64,000 bases of DNA from contig NZ_BSNM01000015.1 of NCBI RefSeq assembly GCF_030159995.1, positions 372,001-436,000 on the forward strand. The letters run 5' to 3'. Position 1 is the stretch's first letter. Each line of letters begins with the position of its first letter. The position numbers and the translations under genes are program-made. The stretch comes from Litoribrevibacter albus (GTDB lineage: Bacteria; Pseudomonadota; Gammaproteobacteria; Pseudomonadales; Litoribrevibacteraceae). A model generated the notes under the pieces. That model was not told the DNA's origin, made no database searches, and saw only the letters and a program-made list of their open reading frames with translations. This document shows positions 46,010-55,536 of this stretch, piece after piece.

Positions 46010-48448
46010 ATGAGTTGGTTTAAATCTCTTTTTAACAACGCTCAAGCTGAGGAAGAACTGGTAAGAGTTCGGGCTAAAGCAGAAGAACAGGCAAAAGAAC
46101 TGGCAAGAGCAGAAGAACAAGCAAAAGCGAATCTGGGTATCAAACTGGCTTTGGATAAATGTCAGGCCAATGTCATGTTCGCGAATACGGACTTAGTGAT
46201 TACCTACGTCAATGAGTCAGTGAAAAGGATGTTGGCTGAGCGAGAAACTAAGCTCAGATCTGTTTTACCGAATTTTAGTGTATCGACTCTTCTCGGAACC
46301 TGTGTTGATGATTTTCATAAAAATCCGGCCCATCAGCGTTCGATGCTTGAGCGTTTAACTACGCCGTATAACACCAAACTGAAACTTGCTGGCTTGACCT
46401 TTGATCTGATCGCTACACCCGTGTTGTCCGAAGACGGTAGCCGACTCGGTACTGTGGTTGAGTGGAATGACATTACCGACCAATTGGCCCGTGAAGAGCA
46501 AGAACGTGAAGTCGCAATGGAAAATGCGGGCATCAAAATGGCGTTGGATACCTGTCAAGCAAACGTCATGTACGCTAATACCGATTTAGTCATTACCTAT
46601 CTCAACGATTCCGTGAAGGAAATGCTGAAAGAGCGTGAAGCTAAACTGAAATCAGTGCTTCCGGGTTTCAGTGTGAATTCCTTGATTGGTACGTGTGTTG
46701 ACGATTTTCATAAAAATCCGGCCCATCAACGTGGGTTATTGTCTGATTTGAAAGAAGCCTACAACACTCGTTTAAACCTTGCGGGATTAACGTTTGATTT
46801 GATTGCATCGCCGGTAATTGATAAAGACGGCACTCGTTTAGGCACGGTTGTTGAGTGGAATGATATTACCGATGAACTTGCCAAACGCGAAGAAGAACAA
46901 CGTGTGGCTGAAGAAAACCTTCGTGTTAAACAGGCTTTAGATTCCGTGTCAGCAAATGCCATGGTGGCTGATGGTGATGGCAATATTGTGTATGCCAATA
47001 ATGCCGTTTTAGGCATGTTGAGAAATGCGGAAGTCGATGTTCGTAAAGCCTTACCTAACTTCTCTGCGGATAAAGTGATTGGTAGTAACTTTGACCAGTT
47101 CCATGCGAACCCTGCTCATCAACGTAATCTGCTTTCATCATTAAAGTCTACCTATAACACGGAAATTGAAGTCGCTGGGCGGACCTTTTCATTAATTGCC
47201 AATCCAATTAATAACGATAATAACGAACGCATCGGAACCGTTGTTGAGTGGAATGACCGTACAGATGAAGTGAAAGCGGAAGGTGAGATTCGAAACCTTA
47301 TTAATTCTGCGGCAACCGGTAATCTGGCCGTTCGTCTTGAGACGGAAGGTAAGGAAGGGTTCTTCCGGGTGATCAGTGACGGTTTGAATGAGCTTGTCTC
47401 CATTGCCGAAGGGGTCATTAATGATGTAGCTCGGGTACTGGATGCCATGTCGCATGGTAATTTGACCGAGATTATTGATAAGGATTACGAGGGCATCTAC
47501 GACAAGCTGAAACAAGATGCGAATCAAACAACACAAAAACTTTCTGAAATTATTGGTCAAATTCGCCAGTCTTCTGTGAATGTGTCTTCAGCGGCTGATG
47601 AGATTGCTCAAGGTAATGCGGACTTAAGTCAGCGAACCGAAGAGCAAGCTTCTTCTCTTGAAGAAACCGCATCCAGTATGGAGGAGATGACCAGTGCCGT
47701 TAAGCAGTCTGCTGATAACGCGATGGAAGCCAGCCGTTTGGCTGACGAAGCCAAAGTGAAAGCGCAGGAAGGCGGTGATGTCGTTAGTAATGCGGTAAGT
47801 GCGATGGAAGAAATCAATGTCGCCAGTAAAAAGATTTCAGACATTATTGGTGTCATTGATGAGATTGCCTTCCAGACGAACCTATTGGCACTGAATGCGG
47901 CGGTTGAGGCGGCAAGAGCTGGTGAACAAGGCCGAGGATTTGCGGTTGTTGCTGGCGAAGTTCGTAATCTGGCACAACGCTCAGCCGGTGCTGCAAAAGA
48001 AATTAAAGACCTGATTCGTGACAGCGTAACCAAAGTGGAAGACGGAACCGCACTTGTTAACGAGTCCGGTAATACCTTGTCAGAAATCGTAAATGCGGTT
48101 GAACGAGTTACTTCTATGGTGTCGGATATCTCTAATGCGGCCCAGGAACAGACTTCAGGTATTGATCAGGTTAATACGGCTGTGAGTCAGATGGATGAAA
48201 TGACCCAACAGAATGCGGCATTGGTTGAAGAGGCGTCTGCGGCGGCAGAGGCGATGGCTGAGCAGTCTCGCAAAATGTCCAATTTGGTGGGCTTCTTTAA
48301 TCTGCTGGATTCCTCACACCCTCATACCGCTCGCATTGACACAACTGTCCCGTTAAGTGCACCGGTGAAGCAAACTGTGGTAGCCAGTGGCGGAACACCC
48401 GCAGGTGTTAGCGTAACGAATGCAGATGATGAGTGGGATGAATTCTGA
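46010..48448 (+). CDS. Soluble chemoreceptor (MCP) with three PAS domains and CheR-docking tail
   Basis: The protein has 812 residues and no membrane segment, so it is cytoplasmic. The ATG at 46010 is chosen for its AAGGAG site; an in-frame upstream start (45953) lacks one. After a short helix, three PAS repeats (~131 residues each) share F-H-x-N-P-A-H-Q-R and GTVVEWND. The first two also share a run of about 26 identical bases (46310 and 46703). A HAMP-like segment leads to the signalling domain, whose hairpin tip is [20 protein letters not shown]. The last five residues, EWDEF, fit the x-W-x-x-F tether bound by CheR. It is the only receptor in the cluster and occupies the place of Aer2 in the P. 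aeruginosa Che2 cluster. The ligand may be intracellular (redox or a small molecule). Confidence 0.92.
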   Translation: MSWFKSLFNNAQAEEELVRVRAKAEEQAKELARAEEQAKANLGIKLALDKCQANVMFANTDLVITYVNESVKRMLAERETKLRSVLPNFSVSTLLGTCVDDFHKNPAHQRSMLERLTTPYNTKLKLAGLTFDLIATPVLSEDGSRLGTVVEWNDITDQLAREEQEREVAMENAGIKMALDTCQANVMYANTDLVITYLNDSVKEMLKEREAKLKSVLPGFSVNSLIGTCVDDFHKNPAHQRGLLSDLKEAYNTRLNLAGLTFDLIASPVIDKDGTRLGTVVEWNDITDELAKREEEQRVAEENLRVKQALDSVSANAMVADGDGNIVYANNAVLGMLRNAEVDVRKALPNFSADKVIGSNFDQFHANPAHQRNLLSSLKSTYNTEIEVAGRTFSLIANPINNDNNERIGTVVEWNDRTDEVKAEGEIRNLINSAATGNLAVRLETEGKEGFFRVISDGLNELVSIAEGVINDVARVLDAMSHGNLTEIIDKDYEGIYDKLKQDANQTTQKLSEIIGQIRQSSVNVSSAADEIAQGNADLSQRTEEQASSLEETASSMEEMTSAVKQSADNAMEASRLADEAKVKAQEGGDVVSNAVSAMEEINVASKKISDIIGVIDEIAFQTNLLALNAAVEAARAGEQGRGFAVVAGEVRNLAQRSAGAAKEIKDLIRDSVTKVEDGTALVNESGNTLSEIVNAVERVTSMVSDISNAAQEQTSGIDQVNTAVSQMDEMTQQNAALVEEASAAAEAMAEQSRKMSNLVGFFNLLDSSHPHTARIDTTVPLSAPVKQTVVASGGTPAGVSVTNADDEWDEF

Positions 48449-48475
48449 TTTAAGGGATTAAGGTAAAGCTACGGG

Positions 48476-48553
48476 AAAGGCCTTCACTGAGTGGTTGTGT
48501 GAATGTATTTGAATACAGCAATGTTCACACAACCTTCAATGAGGGCCTTTTTT
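48476..48553 (+). terminator. Long hairpin with T-run between receptor gene and cheR
   Basis: AAAGGCC (48476-48482) faces GGCCTTT (48544-48550), and an inner perfect 11-bp stem, GGTTGTGTGAA / TTCACACAACC (48493-48503 / 48524-48534), lies within it. The arms between these also mostly pair, so the whole forms a nearly continuous hairpin of about 27 pairs ending in TTTTTT. It lies inside the che gene series and may cut transcription of cheR-cheD-cheB relative to the receptor. Confidence 0.75.
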
Positions 48554-48580
48554 GATGGTATAAGACGTTGAGGGTCGATC

Positions 48581-49432
48581 GTGAGCCATAAGCATCGAGA
48601 ATTTCCAATGACAGACAGCAACTTTGCGCACATTCGCGAAGTGGCTTATCAACGAACTGGGATAGTCTTAGGTGATCATAAGCGGGAAATGGTATACAGC
48701 CGATTAGCGCGTCGCTGTCGCGCTTTAGGTGCTTCTAATTTTGATGAATACATTCGTATTTTAGAAATGTCGGATGGCGATGAACTGAGCCATTTTGTGA
48801 ATTCCATAACGACCAATCTGACCTCTTTTTTCCGTGAACAACATCATTTTGAATTTTTACTTGAGACCGTGCTTCCCGATGTGTTCGAAGCTAATACAGC
48901 GTCCCGTCGCGTCAGAATCTGGTCGGCGGGGTGCTCTACTGGTGAAGAGCCGTATTCCATTGCCATTACTCTTCACAAGTTTCTACAAAAGAATGCCGTC
49001 AGGTACAGAAGTTGGGATGTAAAGATCTTAGCAACCGACCTGGATTCGAATGTATTGGCTCATGGTAAAAGAGGCGTCTATCATATATCAGGTTCCGATG
49101 GTTTAAGTACTGAAGATCGTCGGGAATACTTTGATGAGTTGGATCAAGGAAACAATCATGAACTGATTGCAAAAGACAAAATCAGAAACATGATTACATT
49201 TAACCGACTAAACTTACTTCATAAGTGGCCAATGAAAGGTCAGTTTGATGTGATCTTTTGTCGCAACGTTGTTATCTACTTTGATAAAAGCACTCAAAAA
49301 GTATTGTTTGATCGTTATGCCAATGTATTAAAAGATCCTGGGTATTTGATGATAGGGCATTCGGAGAATCTTCACCGAGTGACAGACCGATTCAAAGCAT
49401 TAGGTGGTACTCGGTATAAGAAAATTTCTTAA
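48581..49432 (+). CDS. cheR: Chemotaxis receptor methyltransferase CheR
   Basis: It methylates receptor glutamates using S-adenosylmethionine. The protein has 283 residues from a GTG start with GAGGG upstream; an ATG at codon 10 (48608) is the alternative. The N-terminal helical domain has YQRTGIVLGDHKREMVYSRL. The SAM-binding motif is RIWSAGCSTGEEPYSIAITL, followed by ILATDLDSNVLAHGKRGVY and FDVIFCRNVVIYFD. It probably docks on the receptor's EWDEF tail (inference). Confidence 0.95.
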   Translation: MSHKHREFPMTDSNFAHIREVAYQRTGIVLGDHKREMVYSRLARRCRALGASNFDEYIRILEMSDGDELSHFVNSITTNLTSFFREQHHFEFLLETVLPDVFEANTASRRVRIWSAGCSTGEEPYSIAITLHKFLQKNAVRYRSWDVKILATDLDSNVLAHGKRGVYHISGSDGLSTEDRREYFDELDQGNNHELIAKDKIRNMITFNRLNLLHKWPMKGQFDVIFCRNVVIYFDKSTQKVLFDRYANVLKDPGYLMIGHSENLHRVTDRFKALGGTRYKKIS

Positions 49433-49441
49433 GGAGCATTT

Positions 49442-50101
49442 ATGCTTTGTAGTCTAAAGGAACGCCCTGAGCTGCCTCCTGTGCTACCAGGATTTGATCA
49501 TATTAAGCGCTTCTGGGACCCAAAGCATCAAGTCTATGTTGCCAAGATTCTTCCTGGTGAATTCTATGTCTCCGGTGCGGGCGAGGTGATTTCTACCGTT
49601 CTGGGGTCGTGTGTATCTGCATGTGTCCGAGATCCTGTCTTAAGGATCGGAGGTATGAATCACTTTATGTTGCCTGTGCATGGAGGTCATTCTTCCGTTG
49701 AATGGGAAGGTGCGCCGATCAGTAGTGAAACCCGTTACGGTAACTGGGCAATGGAATATCTAATTAATGAGCTTTTGAAAGCAGGTGCAGCGAGAGATCG
49801 GCTTGAGATCAAAGTGTTTGGTGGCGGTCAGGTGTTAGCGAATATGACCGACGTTGGCGCCAAAAATATCCATTTCATCGAAACTTATCTGGCAAGTGAA
49901 GGGATGAAAATCATGGCGAGGGATCTTGGAGGCGTTCAGCCCCGAAAAGTCATGTATTTCACTGATACGGGCAAAGTGCTTGTCAAGCGTATTACTAGAG
50001 TCTCTAACGACACTATCGCCTCTCGTGAGCGTGACTACATGCGCCGAATTGATCATGATATCGGTGATACGAAACAAGGCAGTATTGAGCTTTTTGATTA
50101 A
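49442..50101 (+). CDS. cheD: Chemoreceptor glutamine deamidase CheD
   Basis: The protein has 219 residues. The catalytic Cys is in ISTVLGSCVSACVRD and the partner His in GGMNHFMLP. The rest of the family core follows: YGNWAMEYLINELLKAGAAR, KVFGGGQVLANM and GGVQPRKVMYFTDTGKVLVK. It deamidates receptor glutamines and so makes them methylatable by CheR. It starts ten bases after cheR and is translated from the same message. Confidence 0.95.
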   Translation: MLCSLKERPELPPVLPGFDHIKRFWDPKHQVYVAKILPGEFYVSGAGEVISTVLGSCVSACVRDPVLRIGGMNHFMLPVHGGHSSVEWEGAPISSETRYGNWAMEYLINELLKAGAARDRLEIKVFGGGQVLANMTDVGAKNIHFIETYLASEGMKIMARDLGGVQPRKVMYFTDTGKVLVKRITRVSNDTIASRERDYMRRIDHDIGDTKQGSIELFD

Positions 50102-50173
50102 ATTATCTCTACAGAGTTCTGTGTTTTTAGGTAATGTGTTTTAAAGGCATGTGTTTTTAAAGGCTAGGTGTGA

Positions 50174-51220
50174 ATGCAAAAAATTAGGGTTTTGATCGTT
50201 GATGATTCAGCCTCAGTAAGAAGTGTTTTGCAAAAGGTGTTGATGTCAGATCCTGAGATTGAAGTGGTCGGGGCAGCAGAAGACCCTTATGTCGCACGTG
50301 AACTGATTAAAAAATTAAACCCGGATGTATTAACGCTGGATATTGAAATGCCCAAAATGGACGGTATCTCGTTTCTGAGAAACTTGATGCGTTTACGTCC
50401 AATGCCTGTGGTTATGGTTTCTACTCTGACCGAACAGGGGGCACCTCTGACACTGGAAGCCATTGAAATAGGTGCCGTGGACTACATCGCGAAACCTCAG
50501 GTTGCGACAGATCTTATCCAGGGTAGTTACGTCCAGGAAATTTGCTCTAAGGTAAAAACGGCTGCGAATGCAAATGTTCGTCAATACAGTAAGGATGCTG
50601 CGCCTAAGAGTAGCCTGAAAGTTCCGGAACATATCAGCAGCCGTCTCGATCTGGCCCGGGTGATTGGCATAGGTGCTTCAACTGGCGGTACTGAGGCTGT
50701 TAAGGAAGTATTGGTTCGCATGCCTGAAGTTTGTCCTCCTATCATCATTAGTCAGCACATCCCTGCGGGGTTTAGTAAGTCTTTTGCTGAGCGCGTGGAT
50801 TCGGTGAGTAAGATTCATGTCAAAGAAGCTGAAGAAGGTGACAAGCTGGAGCCTGGACTCGCTTTAATCGCACCGGGCGATCGTCATTTAGTGCTTAAGC
50901 GTCGTGGCGTGAACTATTTTGCCAGTCTGGATGACGGTGAGCGCGTTAATCTTCATAAGCCTTCGGTTGAAGTTATGTTTGATTCGATGAATATGGTGAC
51001 TAAAGGGAATTGTGTGGCCGCCATGTTGACAGGAATGGGGGCTGACGGTGCCCAGGCGATGCTCAGATTAAAAAAGAATGGCGTTAACACCTTTGCTCAG
51101 GATGAGGCCACTTCTGTAGTGTGGGGGATGCCTGGCGCGGCGGTTAAGTTGGGTGCAGTTGATCGGGAAGTCGCATTGCCGAACATGACGCAGGCGATTT
51201 TAAAGTCTTGTTTGAAATAA
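50174..51220 (+). CDS. cheB: Chemotaxis methylesterase CheB
   Basis: The protein has 348 residues. The receiver domain has Asp56 (VLTLDIEMPKMDG). The linker leads to the esterase domain with the catalytic triad positions Ser169 (GIGASTGGTEAV), His195 (ISQHIPAGF) and an Asp in MLTGMGADGAQAM. It removes methyl groups from receptors when phosphorylated by CheA. It closes the cheY-A-W-receptor-R-D-B order. Confidence 0.96.
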   Translation: MQKIRVLIVDDSASVRSVLQKVLMSDPEIEVVGAAEDPYVARELIKKLNPDVLTLDIEMPKMDGISFLRNLMRLRPMPVVMVSTLTEQGAPLTLEAIEIGAVDYIAKPQVATDLIQGSYVQEICSKVKTAANANVRQYSKDAAPKSSLKVPEHISSRLDLARVIGIGASTGGTEAVKEVLVRMPEVCPPIIISQHIPAGFSKSFAERVDSVSKIHVKEAEEGDKLEPGLALIAPGDRHLVLKRRGVNYFASLDDGERVNLHKPSVEVMFDSMNMVTKGNCVAAMLTGMGADGAQAMLRLKKNGVNTFAQDEATSVVWGMPGAAVKLGAVDREVALPNMTQAILKSCLK

Positions 51221-51358
51221 GATTTTCTATTTTTTCATAAAATAATGATTCTCTTAGCTAAAATGGTTGGATAACAAGAATTTTTAGCTATTATGTAGAT
51301 AATTACCTTTTTAAAGGTAGGAATGGAATCGATAAAAAATTCAGAAATGAGGTTTTCT

Positions 51359-51664
51359 ATGGCTATTGTTTCATCGCTTGATGGCAGTACTGGTGAGCTA
51401 ACAATTAAAGTAAAAGGGCGTTTTGACTTCAGTGCACATCAGGAATTTCGCGATGCCTACGAAAAGGTAGACAGTGTTCCGGCTTTGTATATGGTTGATA
51501 TGGCAGAGACAACATACTTAGACAGTTCTGCATTGGGTATGCTGTTGCTACTTCGTGACCATGCTGGTGGCGATGCAGCCAAAATCAAGATTTCTAACTG
51601 TAATAATGACGTTAAGAAAATTCTAACGATCTCTAATTTCGAACAGCTATTTGAGATCAGTTAA
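51359..51664 (+). CDS. STAS-domain anti-sigma-antagonist, HsbA-like
   Basis: From the ATG at 51359 the protein has 101 residues. GAGG sits six bases upstream, and an earlier ATG at 51323 is also possible. It is a single STAS domain with the phosphorylatable serine in TTYLDSSALGMLLLL; Ser56 of this start aligns with the Ser56 I recall for P. aeruginosa HsbA. With the next two genes it reproduces the HsbA-HsbR-HptB set, in which HsbA binds FlgM or a diguanylate cyclase depending on phosphorylation and switches between motility and biofilm. That role is inferred by synteny. Confidence 0.82.
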   Translation: MAIVSSLDGSTGELTIKVKGRFDFSAHQEFRDAYEKVDSVPALYMVDMAETTYLDSSALGMLLLLRDHAGGDAAKIKISNCNNDVKKILTISNFEQLFEIS

Positions 51665-51722
51665 GCCTCTTTGGTGACCCATTCCGTTTCTTGAATCTCA
51701 ATGATTGAGGAGTTTAGCCGTT

Positions 51723-53438
51723 ATGGATGATGATTCTGGCTCGCTAAAGATTCTCATTGCAGATGATAATGAAACTGATCGAATGATCTTAAAGGCCATT
51801 GTCACTCGCCAGGGACATGAGGTTGTGACTGCGAGTGATGGTTTGGAAGCGGTTGAACGTTTCATCGAAGATCAGCCTGAATTGATTCTATTGGATGCTT
51901 TGATGCCGAATATGGACGGTTTCGAAGCAGCCAGAAGAATTAAGGAATTAGCAGGTGAAGACCTGGTTCCGATTATTTTCCTAACCTCTCTTAAAGAAGC
52001 TGAATCGCTGGCGAAATGCCTGGAAGCTGGCGGTGATGATTTCCTTTCCAAACCGTACAATCGCATTATTCTTAAAGCCAAGATAAATGCATTTCGCAGA
52101 ATGCGGAACATGCATTTAACGCTTCAAAAGCAACGTGATCAAATTGCTCAGCACAATGAACATTTGTTGCATGAGCAGGAAACCGCAAAGACCGTATTCG
52201 ATAATGTAGCCCACTCAGGCTGCTTGGATTCTCCTAACATCAAATACTTACTTTCACCGTTAGCGGTGTTTAATGGGGATGTGTTGCTGGCGGCCAGAAA
52301 ACCGTCCGGGGGCATGCACGTATTGCTTGGTGACTACACTGGACATGGCTTACCTGCGGCCATTGGAGCAATGCCGATGGCAGAGATCTTTTATGCGCTC
52401 ACCAGCAAAGGTTTCACCATTGAAGAGATCATTAAGGAAATCAACAGCAAACTGAAAGCCATTCTGCCAACGGGTGTTTTTTGTTGTGCCTGTATGCTTG
52501 ATGTGGAATTCCGTGAGCGGGAAATGAAAGTTTGGATTGGTGGTTTGCCAAGCTGTGTTTTATACCGAAGTGAAACAGGGGAGTGTGTTGAGCTGGCTTC
52601 CAATCATTTGCCTCTCGGTGTGCTTAGTAACGATCAGTTTAAAGTTAAGATGCAGGTGTTTGAAGTTTCTGAAGGCGATCGCGTGTTTATGTGGTCAGAT
52701 GGTATTCATGAAGCACGTAACGATCAGGATGTAATGTTTGGTGAGGAGCGGCTAATGGCGGTGTTTGATCAATGCAAACACCCTGATCAGCTATTTGACT
52801 CGATTCATGATTCTGTTGAAAGTTTTCTTGGAAAAGACAAGCGCGACGATGATATTACTCTGGTCGAGGTTCGAATCCCAAACCAAGTAGAAGTCGAAGC
52901 GCTGCCTGAAGAGTTTATCGACATCTCAGATAAAGGCCCGATGGATTGGTTCCTGGATTACCGATTGAATCCGTTGAGTCTGAAATATTTTAATCCGCTT
53001 CCTTTTGTTTTGCAGTTAATTACGGAAGTGCCGGGATTACGGCGTTGCAGTGGCCAGGTTTACACTATACTTGCTGAACTCTTTTCGAATGCTCTGGAGC
53101 ATGGCGTATTAAAGCTGGACTCGGATTTAAAGAAAAATCCTCAAGGCTTTAGTGAGTACTATGAAATGCGCTCTAAACGCCTTGAAAACTTGTCAGAAGG
53201 GTATGTGAATTTTGAACTTAATCATATTCCTACAGAAACCGGTGGTCAGTTGACCGTGATTATCCGTGATAGCGGAGAGGGATTTGATTTCAAAGATAAG
53301 ATGGGCTCCGATGATAAGCAGTATTGTGGTCGGGGAATTCCTTTGATTTCAAGTTTATGCCGTTCTGTGGAGTACCGGGGCAAGGGCAATGAAGTGGAAG
53401 TCGTGTTTGAATGGCATTATCAGCAGACGGGCAGTTAA
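51723..53438 (+). CDS. Response regulator with PP2C phosphatase and serine-kinase domains, HsbR-like
   Basis: From the ATG at 51723 (GAGGAG upstream; an in-frame TTG at 51705 overlaps that site) the protein has 571 residues, which I recall as the length of P. aeruginosa HsbR. The receiver domain has Asp58 (LILLDALMPNMDG). A PP2C/SpoIIE phosphatase domain spans ~170-390 (LLGDYTGHGLPAAIGAMPMA, VFMWSDGIHEARN, KDKRDDDITLVEV). An RsbW-type kinase domain lies at ~430-570 (TILAELFSNALEHGV, DSGEGFDF, GRGIPLISSLC). Both phosphatase and kinase would act on the STAS protein just upstream, and the Hpt protein downstream would feed the receiver. Confidence 0.88.
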   Translation: MDDDSGSLKILIADDNETDRMILKAIVTRQGHEVVTASDGLEAVERFIEDQPELILLDALMPNMDGFEAARRIKELAGEDLVPIIFLTSLKEAESLAKCLEAGGDDFLSKPYNRIILKAKINAFRRMRNMHLTLQKQRDQIAQHNEHLLHEQETAKTVFDNVAHSGCLDSPNIKYLLSPLAVFNGDVLLAARKPSGGMHVLLGDYTGHGLPAAIGAMPMAEIFYALTSKGFTIEEIIKEINSKLKAILPTGVFCCACMLDVEFREREMKVWIGGLPSCVLYRSETGECVELASNHLPLGVLSNDQFKVKMQVFEVSEGDRVFMWSDGIHEARNDQDVMFGEERLMAVFDQCKHPDQLFDSIHDSVESFLGKDKRDDDITLVEVRIPNQVEVEALPEEFIDISDKGPMDWFLDYRLNPLSLKYFNPLPFVLQLITEVPGLRRCSGQVYTILAELFSNALEHGVLKLDSDLKKNPQGFSEYYEMRSKRLENLSEGYVNFELNHIPTETGGQLTVIIRDSGEGFDFKDKMGSDDKQYCGRGIPLISSLCRSVEYRGKGNEVEVVFEWHYQQTGS

Positions 53439-53650
53439 CTGAACACGATCGGTCTGTAAGGGTTTTCGACAAACAACGTATGAATTCAGACAATGATAAA
53501 GTACTATCTTTTGTTCGGATTATAGAAACACAATCGTAGGTGGTTATTCGACTCGGAAACAAGGTGAATGTCGCTACATGGGCGATGCCCCGGTAATGTT
53601 CTTCATGTTTTCGTAAAGCCTCCGTAGTGCGATGTAAAAGGATAAGAATA

Positions 53651-53998
53651 ATGACAGGACTTCAACATCTAGATATTGAAGCATTAGAAGAACTCAGGGA
53701 TGTTATGGAAGATGAGTTCGATTGCTTGATTGAAACCTTTATTACGGATGCGGACAAAAAATTGGTTGCTCTGAAAGCGGCAATCGAAGCGAATGACCCC
53801 TCTGAAATAGGCAAGGTGAGTCATAGTTTTAAAGGTTCATGCAGCAACATCGGTGCTCCCTACCTAAGTGATCTTTGTAAAATTTCTGAAGACAAAGGTC
53901 GTAATGAAGATACCACCGATATTGATGTGCTCTATGAGCAAATTAAGGATGAGTATCATCAGGTTAAGAACCTACTTTCTGAGCAACTTAGTCAATAA
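53651..53998 (+). CDS. Histidine phosphotransfer protein, HptB-like
   Basis: From the ATG at 53651 (AAAGGAT upstream; an in-frame GTG at 53627 is less likely) the protein has 115 residues, a single Hpt four-helix bundle. The phospho-accepting His58 is in GKVSHSFKGSCSNIG. In Pseudomonas, HptB relays phosphate from several hybrid kinases to HsbR. Here it follows the HsbR-like gene after a 210-base gap in which I see no clear promoter. Confidence 0.85.
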   Translation: MTGLQHLDIEALEELRDVMEDEFDCLIETFITDADKKLVALKAAIEANDPSEIGKVSHSFKGSCSNIGAPYLSDLCKISEDKGRNEDTTDIDVLYEQIKDEYHQVKNLLSEQLSQ

Positions 53999-54041
53999 GT
54001 TGCTCCTCATTCCGTATTAAAAATCTTCCTCTTTTCTATTT

Positions 54042-54057
54042 TGGCAAGCTAATTGCT
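54042..54057 (+). promoter_or_regulatory. Sigma-54 promoter of fliK
   Basis: TGGCAAG-N4-TTGCT matches the -24/-12 consensus with GG and GC exactly ten bases apart. It lies ~40 bases before the fliK ATG. It restarts middle-class transcription after the signalling block. Confidence 0.8.
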
Positions 54058-54094
54058 CCAGTAACGAAAGTTATGATTTATTGGAGCAGGATTT

Positions 54095-55342
54095 ATGGCA
54101 ACTCCACAACTTGGAATTTTTCTCACTGAAACCCAAAGTGTCTCTCAAAGCCAGACAAGCCGTGGCAATGCGGGATCTCAAGGGGCATCCTTTGAAGAGC
54201 AGTTTAGTCAGCTGCTGGGGCAATATGTAGATACTCCGCAAGGAACAGGTTCGCCGCAAGCAGGCAGCGAATTGCCACCGGAAATGAATGCGTTAATGAC
54301 GTTAAATGGCGCTGAATTGCCAGAAGGTTTTTTAGCAGAGTTACAATCAAAATTAGAGCAACTCTTTGGTGAGTTAGGTGACCTTGAATCATTAACTGAA
54401 GAGCAACTTCAGCAGGCGTTTGATGACATTAGTCAGCAAATTCTGGATGTTAGCGGTCAATTTGGTTTGACGTTAAGCCCGGCATCTGTGACCTCATTTA
54501 TCCAAAACTTGGCTCAAGGCTCGGGTGGAACGGGTGGTGCGGATGTTTTGTTTGCTAATGCTTCCTATAACGGCCAACCGATAAACTCCCAGCTGCTGAA
54601 TCGTGCGCCAGGTGCAGCCGTCAGCATGGTTAATCTGTCGCAGGGAATAACCGCTGATTCGACCACTTTTTCGTTAGCTCAGAACTCGCCTCTGGAGTCT
54701 TTGCAGTTACTAAAACAGTCGGTTGAGTCCCAGAATTTTAGTTCGTCTTCTGTGGTTGATGGCTTGAAGTCTATGTTGTCCAGTACGGCTGCAACCAGCA
54801 TGTCAGTGTCTTTAGATGATGTTGCGGCAAATCATCAGGCATCCGTCAGTTTGTACTCGCAGCCACAGGCTTCTGCTGTGGAAGATGCAGAAGTAAATCT
54901 GCAACGTATTCCGGTTCCACCATCGAATCGACAGTTCTCTCAGGAGTTAAGCGAACGTATCATGGTGATGGCAACTAAGAATATTCAGCATGCGGAGATC
55001 CAGCTTACGCCGCCTGAGCTTGGTTCCCTGATGGTGAAGATTAATGTTGAAAGCGATCAGGCGAGTATTGTCTTTACCTCTCCGAATAACAGTGTTCGTG
55101 AAGCGTTGGAACAACAAAGCTTCCGACTACGCGAAATGTTGGAACAACAAGGGATGGACTTGGTGGATGTGGATGTGTCCGATCAGCAACAGGACAGTCG
55201 TTCAAATACCAACGAACTAGTGGCGGAGATGAATGCAAAAGGCGCTCATAATGATGAGCACGAAGCTGAGACATTCCTGGAAAGTTTGGATCAGCAGAAG
55301 GCCGTTACTGCGTCTCTGCGCTTGGTTGATTATTACGCATAA
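54095..55342 (+). CDS. fliK: Flagellar hook-length control protein FliK
   Basis: A secreted molecular ruler, 415 residues. The N-terminal and central parts are Gln/Ser-rich and low in complexity, as expected for this family. The conserved C-terminal hook-capping domain is clear: IMVMATKNIQHAEIQLTPPE, LGSLMVKINVESDQASIVFT, EALEQQSFRLREMLEQQGM. GGAG precedes the ATG, and a sigma-54 promoter lies just upstream. Confidence 0.9.
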   Translation: MATPQLGIFLTETQSVSQSQTSRGNAGSQGASFEEQFSQLLGQYVDTPQGTGSPQAGSELPPEMNALMTLNGAELPEGFLAELQSKLEQLFGELGDLESLTEEQLQQAFDDISQQILDVSGQFGLTLSPASVTSFIQNLAQGSGGTGGADVLFANASYNGQPINSQLLNRAPGAAVSMVNLSQGITADSTTFSLAQNSPLESLQLLKQSVESQNFSSSSVVDGLKSMLSSTAATSMSVSLDDVAANHQASVSLYSQPQASAVEDAEVNLQRIPVPPSNRQFSQELSERIMVMATKNIQHAEIQLTPPELGSLMVKINVESDQASIVFTSPNNSVREALEQQSFRLREMLEQQGMDLVDVDVSDQQQDSRSNTNELVAEMNAKGAHNDEHEAETFLESLDQQKAVTASLRLVDYYA

Positions 55343-55536
55343 CACAACAGCCTTCAGAAGTTAGCTACAATTTGAGTTAGGAGTACATTTTTTTACAGAT
55401 TTTTCAGTAGATTAACTCAAACCTGGCTGGAATATTTGTTGTAATAAGTGTATCTATGTTTCGCTGGAATGAATTGGGCCCTGTAGGGCAGCGAGAACGT
55501 AATCTCAATCAAATGTAGCTATAAGATGGAGCAATT

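Noticed and set aside
46130-47270. Three ~390-base repeats as a mobile or recombination element
   Set aside because: They are in-frame PAS domain duplications inside the receptor gene.
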